Translations under genes and position numbers: made by a program
Shown: positions 5,646 to 10,134 of the stretch, piece after piece
Layout of the letters: every line of letters begins with the position of its first letter
Position numbering within the stretch: the first letter of the stretch is position 1
Assembly: GCA_035758545.1 (NCBI GenBank)
Contig: DASTWQ010000116.1
Location: 1-10,134 of the forward strand
From: JAFDVN01 sp035758545
GTDB lineage: Bacteria > Acidobacteriota > Holophagae > Holophagales > Holophagaceae
Reading direction: 5' to 3'
Length of the DNA stretch: 10,134 nucleotides
The notes under the pieces: generated by a model
Databases searched by the model: none
What the model saw: only the letters and a program-made list of their open reading frames with translations
Told to the model about the DNA's origin: nothing

Positions 5646-6175
5646 AGGAAGAGCCTCCGGAGGACGAGGAAGCCGAGGAGGCCCCCGATGGCGAGGGCCA
5701 GACCGGGGAGGGCGACCTTGGCGGCCCCCAGCGCGGCGCGGTAGGTGGCAACGAGCCCGAGGATCTCCGGGACATAGGCCTGAGTCTCCGCCGGGAGGGC
5801 GGCCACCAGGCCGGCCCAGTCCGTCCGGCCCAACTCGTGGACCTTCTTGTCCACATTGCCCTGGCCCCAGTTGTAGGCCGCGAGCGCCAGCTCCACCGGG
5901 GAGGCGGCGCCCATGGCGGTGTAGTGGGCCAGGAGGTCCTTCATGTAGCGGACGCCCGCGTCCAGGCTCGCCTCCGGATCCTTGGGATCCCGGCCGCGGC
6001 CGTAGTCCCCCCAGGTCCCCGGCATGAACTGCATGAGGCCGATGGCCCCCACGGGGCTGATGGCCGCCGGGTTCCCGCGGCTCTCGGCCTGGGCCTGGGC
6101 CGCGAGGAGGCCCGGGTCGTAGCCGTAGCGGTCGGCGACGGCCTTCACGAGGGAGGCGAAGTTGAGGATGCTCAC
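5642..6175 (-). CDS. Lytic transglycosylase (SLT domain) with C-terminal membrane anchor
   Basis: A 177-aa enzyme of the soluble-lytic-transglycosylase/goose-lysozyme type that cleaves the MurNAc-GlcNAc bond of peptidoglycan, forming 1,6-anhydro ends. The SLT signature is complete: catalytic Glu31 in QAQAESRGNP, then SPVGAIGLMQFMPGTW (40-55) and AAYNWGQGNV (99-108). There is no signal peptide; instead a hydrophobic segment VALPGLALAIGGLLGFLVL (154-172) followed by RRLFL anchors the C-terminus. Membrane-linked transglycosylases of similar size occur as virion entry enzymes of internal-membrane phages (PRD1 P7), so a role in genome delivery is as plausible as lysis. Start GTG at 6175 overlaps the TGA of the 128-aa gene (GTGA), and its own TGA overlaps the next GTG. 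The enzyme call is secure; the stage at which it acts is inferred. Confidence 0.92.
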   Translation of the reverse strand: MSILNFASLVKAVADRYGYDPGLLAAQAQAESRGNPAAISPVGAIGLMQFMPGTWGDYGRGRDPKDPEASLDAGVRYMKDLLAHYTAMGAASPVELALAAYNWGQGNVDKKVHELGRTDWAGLVAALPAETQAYVPEILGLVATYRAALGAAKVALPGLALAIGGLLGFLVLRRLFL

Positions 6176-6558
6176 CCGAAGACCTCCAGGCGCACGTCCA
6201 CATCGGGGAAGGGGTTGGGCAGGCCCGCGAGTTCGACCTCGGGGGCCCGGGCGAGCTGGATCTCCACGGCGGCGCCCTCAGGCACCAGGCCGTCGAGGTA
6301 GACCTCATCGGCGCCGCTCTTGGGCGTGATGCTGTAGCGAAGCTCTCCGGAGACGAGGAGGCGGATCCGCACGAGGCGGGCCCAGGTGTCGTCCCCGCAG
6401 AAGTAGCGGAGCAGCTGGTGGCGCCGCCAGCCGCGGGTCCGGTCCGTGGCGGACAGGTAGCCCCGGCCGGTCAGCAAGTCCGCCATCTTCCCGGTGAGTT
6501 CGAGGAAGAGGGGATTCAGCTGCGACGGGTTGACGTCGACGATGAGGCCCTTGCCCAT
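6172..6558 (-). CDS. 128-aa virion-type protein, possible small jelly-roll
   Basis: A 128-aa protein without a recognised family. The N-terminus (MGKGLIVDVNPSQLNPLFLE) is followed by a helical stretch with basic residues (GWRRHQLLRYFCGDDTWARL) and a strand-rich second half (VRIRLLVSGELRYSITPKSG, AVEIQLARAPEVEL) that ends in DVDVRLEVFG. The last strand resembles the endings of the two candidate capsid proteins upstream (V-x-F-x-G-Q). It lies ten bases downstream of the 143-aa gene and overlaps the transglycosylase by GTGA. A capsid-accessory or vertex role is a guess from position and strand content. Confidence 0.6.
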   Translation of the reverse strand: MGKGLIVDVNPSQLNPLFLELTGKMADLLTGRGYLSATDRTRGWRRHQLLRYFCGDDTWARLVRIRLLVSGELRYSITPKSGADEVYLDGLVPEGAAVEIQLARAPEVELAGLPNPFPDVDVRLEVFG

Positions 6559-6568
6559 GGCTCAGCCC

Positions 6569-7000
6569 CTACGCTTCCTGGCCGTAGAAGATGACCTCCA
6601 GGTAGGCGTCCCCGTAGTTCTTCATCGGGTCCAGCTGGAGGAAGTTCGCGGGGAAGTTGATCTTGAGGGTCGGGGTCTCGTTGCCGCCCAGCTCGAAGGG
6701 CGGCACGGGGATGGGCCCGCCGTCGAGCTGCTGGAGCGCGGCCACGGGGAGGTCCCCGTTCGTGAGCACCCGGGCGTCGTTGCGGTCCAGGGCGATGCGG
6801 GCGCGGAGCAGGCGCTCGGCCAGGCGCACGTCGTCCAGGACGGGGGCGGCGCCCGCGGCGGTGGGCTCCACGCGGAGGAAGGCGTGCATCCGGTCCACGA
6901 GGATCCGGGCCCGGCCGGTGATGTCGAGGGACTGGGTGGTGGGATCGGTGGCGGACACCTTCATGGAGAAGGAAGCCGTCTGGAAGAGGCCGGAAGCCAT
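6569..7000 (-). CDS. Candidate small major capsid protein (single jelly-roll)
   Basis: A 143-aa protein with AGGAG six bases before its ATG. It contains alternating strands through almost its whole length (FSMKVSATDPTTQSLDITGR, ARILVDRMHAFLRV, TLKINFPANFLQL) and closes with YLEVIFYGQ (133-141), strikingly like LLVVFWGQ near the end of the preceding 210-aa protein. Two neighbouring, paralogous-looking strand-rich proteins of about 140 and 210 residues are the expected pattern for viruses that build the shell from two single jelly-roll capsid proteins (Sphaerolipoviridae and P23-77-like). The separate good ribosome binding site and the stable hairpin upstream fit independent, high-level expression. 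Family membership is inferred from pattern, not from a search. Confidence 0.5.
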   Translation of the reverse strand: MASGLFQTASFSMKVSATDPTTQSLDITGRARILVDRMHAFLRVEPTAAGAAPVLDDVRLAERLLRARIALDRNDARVLTNGDLPVAALQQLDGGPIPVPPFELGGNETPTLKINFPANFLQLDPMKNYGDAYLEVIFYGQEA

Positions 7001-7019
7001 CGTTCACTCCTGAGAGAGG

Positions 7020-7043
7020 GGCGGGGCGCCGAAGCGCCCCGCC
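7020..7043 (-). promoter_or_regulatory. UUCG tetraloop hairpin between the capsid-candidate genes
   Basis: In the direction of transcription GGCGGGGCGC-TTCG-GCGCCCCGCC is a perfect 10-bp stem closed by a C(UUCG)G tetraloop, the most stable RNA tetraloop class. It lies in the 59-base gap between the stop of the 210-aa gene (7060) and the start of the 143-aa gene (7000). No T-run follows (CCCTCTCTC), so it is unlikely to be a full terminator; an intercistronic stabiliser or attenuator setting the ratio of the two products is more likely. Confidence 0.7.
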
Positions 7044-7059
7044 TGCTTGCGTTCCTGCC

Positions 7060-7692
7060 CTACAGGGCGACCTTGGCGCTCTTCTGGCCCCAGAAGACGA
7101 CCAGGAGGTCCAGCAGGTCCGCGGCGGCGCCCAGGGTGGCGCCGTCCCGGTCGGCCTCGAAGTAGACGTTGAAGGTCTGCGAGGCCTGGAGGTAGAGCTC
7201 CTCGCCCGGGTTGAACCGGTAGAGGCCGTGCTGGATGGAGGCCTGGCCGTTGAGGCCGGCCACCTGGGCCATCGAGGGGAACAGGCCGCAGGGCTGGTTC
7301 ACCTTCTCGAAGTTCTTGGCGCCCACCTCGATCTTGAGGCGGTGGTTCGCCAGGAAGGCGTCCAGGGCCGGGGAGGTGCAGTTGGCGTTGGGCCGCAGCT
7401 CGATGGCGGACACCCGGTATTCGGAGGTGTTCGGCATCTGGCCCGCCACCTCCAGGTTGGTGAGGTCGGGGTCGGTGTTCTTCTGCTTGTTGAAGACGAA
7501 GGTGCGCGCGTTGGCGGCGAGCACGGTGGCACCCGGGAGCACCAGGCGGAACCACAGCGGCTGGGTGTCGGTCTCGGGGACGTTGTTGAGGATGGACGGG
7601 GCGGGCATCGGCCGGGCCTCCATGCGGATGGGCGTCTTGGCGCCGGGGTGAGGGGAGAGGGCGAGCTTGGAGGGGAGGATCTTGTCGGGCAT
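7060..7692 (-). CDS. Candidate large major capsid protein (single jelly-roll)
   Basis: A 210-aa protein preceded by GAGGAG nine bases from its ATG. A flexible, Pro-rich N-terminal arm (1-45) is followed by strands in a jelly-roll-like order: TFVFNKQKNTDPDLTNLEVA, YRVSAIELRPN, HRLKIEVGAKNFEKVNQPCG with LFPS, then GLYRFNPGEELYLQASQTFN running into VYFEAD, and finally LLDLLVVFWGQ (193-203). The combination 'T-N-L-x-x-A-G', 'V-x-A-I', 'L-x-I-x-V-G-x-K', 'P' and 'Q-T-F-N-V' resembles, from memory, uncharacterised phage capsid proteins with a single jelly-roll. No HK97-type features are present. It is the first gene of the block with a long intergenic gap after it (59 bases with a hairpin), in keeping with an abundant product. 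It could alternatively be a different strand-rich virion protein. Confidence 0.52.
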   Translation of the reverse strand: MPDKILPSKLALSPHPGAKTPIRMEARPMPAPSILNNVPETDTQPLWFRLVLPGATVLAANARTFVFNKQKNTDPDLTNLEVAGQMPNTSEYRVSAIELRPNANCTSPALDAFLANHRLKIEVGAKNFEKVNQPCGLFPSMAQVAGLNGQASIQHGLYRFNPGEELYLQASQTFNVYFEADRDGATLGAAADLLDLLVVFWGQKSAKVAL

Positions 7693-7719
7693 CGGTCAGG
7701 GCTCCTCAGAGGCCGGGGC

Positions 7720-8454
7720 TCAGAAGCCCGCGGGGCGGCCGTAGCCGTCGGGGATGGGGGCGGAGGGGTCGTAGATCACGCCCGCCACCTGGCCGTCGGC
7801 GGAGATCCACTGGCCGGTCTGGGGGTCCCACTGGCCCATGGCGGAGGTGTCGCCGTCCGTGCCCGCGAAGAGCGTGGGCGCGAAGGAGCGGCCCAGGCCG
7901 CGGATGCCCTCGCCGATGGCGCCGACGGCGACGCCGCGGAGGACGCCCTTGGCCTGGCCGGTGACGATCACGCCGCCCGCCACGAGGGCGGAGGCGATGA
8001 GCGGCTTGGCCATGGCCGGGATCGAGGCCGGGAGGAAGCGCTCCACGACCTGCTTCTCCACGAGGGAGGTGCCGAGCATGCCGATGCCGACGCCCAGGCC
8101 CTCCTTGAGGAGGTCCATGACGCCCGCGCTCTTGAAGTTCGCGGCGGCGCGGCGACCGGCGGAGGCGACGCGGGAGCGGACGCCGGAGGTGGAGCGCTGG
8201 ACGGGGCGGATCTCCAGCGCGGAGGTGGTGGGGTTGGTGCGGCGGCGCTTGTGGTGGCGCGCCGCCTTCTTGGTCTTCTTCGCCATGGAAGAGACTCCTT
8301 TCGTGGCGCGGCTCCGGGCCGCGGTCGGGTTGAGTGACCGGAGCACGGCGCGGAGGTGCGCCTTGCTGGCGCCCTTCGCCCTGCTCGCCGCCTCGCGGAG
8401 GCGGCGCAGAGTGAAGGGCCGGTCATCGCCGTTGATGATTTCCAGGGTCTGCAT
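7720..8454 (-). CDS. Basic N-terminus plus hydrophobic-helix protein with N-P-T motifs
   Basis: A 244-aa protein from the ATG at 8454, one base after the upstream stop. Residues 57-73 are a dense basic stretch (MAKKTKKAARHHKRRRT) suited to nucleic-acid binding, followed by NPT (74-76). Downstream are three hydrophobic, Gly/Ala-rich segments (about 117-132, 149-166, 171-187) and a soluble tail with WDPQTGQWISADGQVAGVIY. An earlier NPT occurs at 42-44. The layout suggests a virion protein linking genome and membrane, which is inference. An internal ATG at 8286 (Met57) has a much better ribosome binding site than the first one, so the main product may be 188 aa (7720-8286). I recognise no family. 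Confidence 0.62.
   Translation of the reverse strand: MQTLEIINGDDRPFTLRRLREAASRAKGASKAHLRAVLRSLNPTAARSRATKGVSSMAKKTKKAARHHKRRRTNPTTSALEIRPVQRSTSGVRSRVASAGRRAAANFKSAGVMDLLKEGLGVGIGMLGTSLVEKQVVERFLPASIPAMAKPLIASALVAGGVIVTGQAKGVLRGVAVGAIGEGIRGLGRSFAPTLFAGTDGDTSAMGQWDPQTGQWISADGQVAGVIYDPSAPIPDGYGRPAGF
8295..8301 (-). promoter_or_regulatory. Internal Shine-Dalgarno for a second in-frame start
   Basis: AAAGGAG (8301-8295 on the - strand) lies eight bases upstream of the ATG at 8286-8284, inside the 244-aa reading frame. It is the strongest ribosome binding site of the - strand block, and the protein from this start begins MAKKTKKAARHHKRRR. It either marks the true start or yields a second, shorter isoform. 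Confidence 0.65.
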
Positions 8455-8455
8455 G

Positions 8456-10134
8456 TCAGTCCTCCAGGCCCGCAGGCGTGATGCGGAAGGTCCCGGTCAG
8501 GGCGCCCACCTGGCCGTCCATGACGGCGTGGGCCCGGCGGAAGGCGTGGACATACTCCACTTCGCCTCGGTCCCCGAACTTCGGCTTCCGCATGCGGTAG
8601 CCGATGAGGGAGGGCTCGAGGTCGAAGCGTTGGGGCTTCTCGGAGACGAGCCAGATCCGCTCCGCCTGCTCGTCCGTGACCATGAGCGGGCCCTGGTGCT
8701 CGAAGCGGCGCTCCGAGCCCTTGGCGTCCGCCAGCCAGGACACCCGGCCAAGGAGGACCAGGTGGGAGGGGACCTTGAGGTGGCGCGCCTCGGGGAGGGT
8801 GAGCCGGATCACCTTGTCCGGCTTCGCGCCGGTCCAGGCTTCGAAGATCCGCTCCAAGGCTCCGGAGGTCTGGACGGTGGGGTTCGTCTTGCGCTTGGCC
8901 TGGAAGCGCTCGACCGCGGCACGGGCCTCCCGGTAGAGCGGATGGTCAGCGAAGAGGACCACCCGGCCCTTCTCGAAGTAGTCCGTCTGGATGTCGGTGT
9001 CGTTCTTGTAGGCCTTGCCGAAGATGTCCCCGAGGGCATTGTCGTAGTCCTTCGCGTAGATCGTCACCGCCTTCCGGCCGTCGGTCCGGTTGTCCAGGCT
9101 GTAGTGGACGCGCGCCTTGTGGGTGCCGTCCGTGACGCTGTGCTGAAGGAAGCGGATCCCCTTGCTCGGATTCGACCTGGAGAGCCGGGTGGCCTTGCTC
9201 GGCCTGGCGCCGCGGCGCGCGGAGGTTCCGCGCTTCGCGTGCTCGGGCGCCTTGGCCCGGCCCTTGGAGGTCTTGGAGGAGGTCTTCGCCATGGAGCCCT
9301 CAGCTTCGGCTGGGCTTCTGCGGCGTGTGTCCCCCATTGTCACCATTTCTGTTCGGTTCACCTCGAAGAGCCCGGCCTCCGGGATCCCGGCCCTCCAGAC
9401 CTGGCCGAAGAGGCTCCCGCCGCTGATGTGGGCGAGGCCCTTCCCCGCCAGGCTCCGCAGCGCCTCGCGGACCTCCTCTGGCGTGGCCTTGGTCCTCGCC
9501 GCCAGGTCGGGCACTTCGGCGCCGCCGCTCCGGTCGGAGGCCTTCACGAGGGCCGCGTAGACCTTCCGGGCGAAGGCCGGGGAGGCGGTGGGGTTCATGG
9601 CTCGGGACTGGCTCGGGGGAGCCTCGCGCATGGCCTTGGGCGCGGGGCTGATGTCGTAGCCGTCCGCCTGGAGCGCGCGCACCAGGTCCTCGCCGAAGGG
9701 CCCGGGGGACTGGATCACCACGGCGCGGGCCTCGCCCTTGGGGCCCAGGATCCGGCCGAGGGGATCCGAGGGGTTGATGGCTGCCAGGGCCCGGCCCACG
9801 GTGGCGGGGGCGGTTCCGGCAGGCCGGAGGATCCAGCCCGCCTCCTGGAGGCGCTCCAGGTCCGCCCGGCGGAAGGGGCGGCCCTCCAGCGCGATCTTCA
9901 CAGCGTAGGCCTGGCGCCTCGGCCCGAGGACCGCATCCAGCGCCCGCTCCTGGGCCTGGTGCTGGCGCGCCAGCTCCGCCAGGTGCTCGTCATCAGGGAG
10001 GCTCCCCTCCGCCTGGAGCCGCTTCTCGGCTCGCGCGAGGGCCGCCACCTGGGCCTTGGTCAGCTTCTTCCCTGCGGCCTCCTGCGCGCTGAGGCGGGCC
10101 AGGGTCTCCTCGGCCCGGGTCGCGGCCTTGCGGC
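8456..10134 (-). CDS. Modular basic protein with winged-helix-like domain and N-P-S/T linkers (5' end outside window)
   Basis: The frame is open to the right edge, so the N-terminus is missing; 558 residues are visible. Numbering from the GTG at 10048 there is a helical Ala/Arg/Glu-rich region (1-90), a 60-aa segment, a probable winged-helix domain (about 155-222: ARKVYAALVKASDRSGG, VPDLAARTKATPEEVREALR, then SLAGKGLAHISGG), a basic region from Met253 (MAKTSSKTSKGRAKAPEHAK), a segment with VTIYAKDYDNALGD and NDTDIQTDYFEKGR (about 310-385), and a C-terminal domain starting ALERIFEAWTGAKPDKVIRL and ending EYVHAFRR...FRITPAGLED. The last two resemble, from memory, uncharacterised phage/plasmid modules. 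N-P-[ST] occurs at 92, 152, 293 and 389, at or near the joins. It may be a polyprotein, several in-frame fused genes or one scaffold-like protein; Met253 (ATG at 9292) is a possible internal start. It stops one base before the 244-aa gene. Confidence 0.68.
   Translation of the reverse strand, partial: RKAATRAEETLARLSAQEAAGKKLTKAQVAALARAEKRLQAEGSLPDDEHLAELARQHQAQERALDAVLGPRRQAYAVKIALEGRPFRRADLERLQEAGWILRPAGTAPATVGRALAAINPSDPLGRILGPKGEARAVVIQSPGPFGEDLVRALQADGYDISPAPKAMREAPPSQSRAMNPTASPAFARKVYAALVKASDRSGGAEVPDLAARTKATPEEVREALRSLAGKGLAHISGGSLFGQVWRAGIPEAGLFEVNRTEMVTMGDTRRRSPAEAEGSMAKTSSKTSKGRAKAPEHAKRGTSARRGARPSKATRLSRSNPSKGIRFLQHSVTDGTHKARVHYSLDNRTDGRKAVTIYAKDYDNALGDIFGKAYKNDTDIQTDYFEKGRVVLFADHPLYREARAAVERFQAKRKTNPTVQTSGALERIFEAWTGAKPDKVIRLTLPEARHLKVPSHLVLLGRVSWLADAKGSERRFEHQGPLMVTDEQAERIWLVSEKPQRFDLEPSLIGYRMRKPKFGDRGEVEYVHAFRRAHAVMDGQVGALTGTFRITPAGLED

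Noticed and set aside
4846..5856. Long open frame on the - strand upstream of the 156-aa gene
   Set aside because: Its first 330 residues are Arg/Pro/Gly-rich noise typical of an alternative frame in high-GC DNA and it crosses three well-supported genes.
7228..8337. 369-codon open frame on the + strand
   Set aside because: The translation is Gly/Val/His/Ala low-complexity and antisense to the 210- and 244-aa genes, which have good ribosome binding sites and natural composition.
1..10134. CRISPR arrays, tRNA or rRNA genes, insertion sequences
   Set aside because: No regularly spaced direct repeats, cloverleaf with CCA end, rRNA stretches or transposase motifs were seen on either strand.

Overview
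The window is high-GC DNA with codon use strongly biased to G/C in the third position, interrupted by one AT-richer island (about 1240-2965). It looks like a GC-rich Gram-negative bacterial chromosome carrying an integrated virus. Acidobacteriota (Holophaga/Geothrix-like) or a delta-type proteobacterium would fit, but nothing here fixes the taxon.

Left part, + strand (278-1372): a tight three-gene run encoding a Phd/YefM-like antitoxin-type protein, an unknown 65-aa protein and a SRAP-domain (YedK/HMCES) DNA-protein crosslink protein. The SRAP gene changes composition near its 3' end and its stop codon overlaps the stop of the convergent neighbour. Island, - strand (2680-1369): three genes joined by two ATGA overlaps, encoding a RelE-superfamily-like (DUF4258/BrnT-like) candidate toxin, a ribbon-helix-helix antitoxin with a C-terminal extension, and a SecB-like chaperone. 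This reads as a toxin-antitoxin-chaperone module. A candidate promoter and a 9-bp-arm palindrome lie upstream. A hairpin-rich stretch follows, then a small Cys/His-rich + strand gene (3272-3475) with a perfect Shine-Dalgarno and a strong terminator (3514-3540).

Right part, - strand from the right edge to 3539: at least ten tightly packed or overlapping genes that look like the structural/lysis block of a provirus with no visible tail, portal or terminase genes. In transcription order they are: a modular basic protein running off the edge (several domains separated by N-P-S/T motifs), a basic-plus-hydrophobic protein with the same motif, a 210-aa and a 143-aa protein read as paired single jelly-roll capsid proteins, a 128-aa structural-type protein, a lytic transglycosylase with a C-terminal membrane anchor, a membrane/coiled-coil protein, a 162-aa unknown, a 156-aa repeat-plus-beta protein, a 75-aa membrane protein and a 200-aa membrane-anchored protein. 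The best guess is a tailless, possibly membrane-containing virus with two small capsid proteins (sphaerolipovirus/P23-77-like in principle). This is inference: the diagnostic packaging ATPase would lie beyond the right edge.
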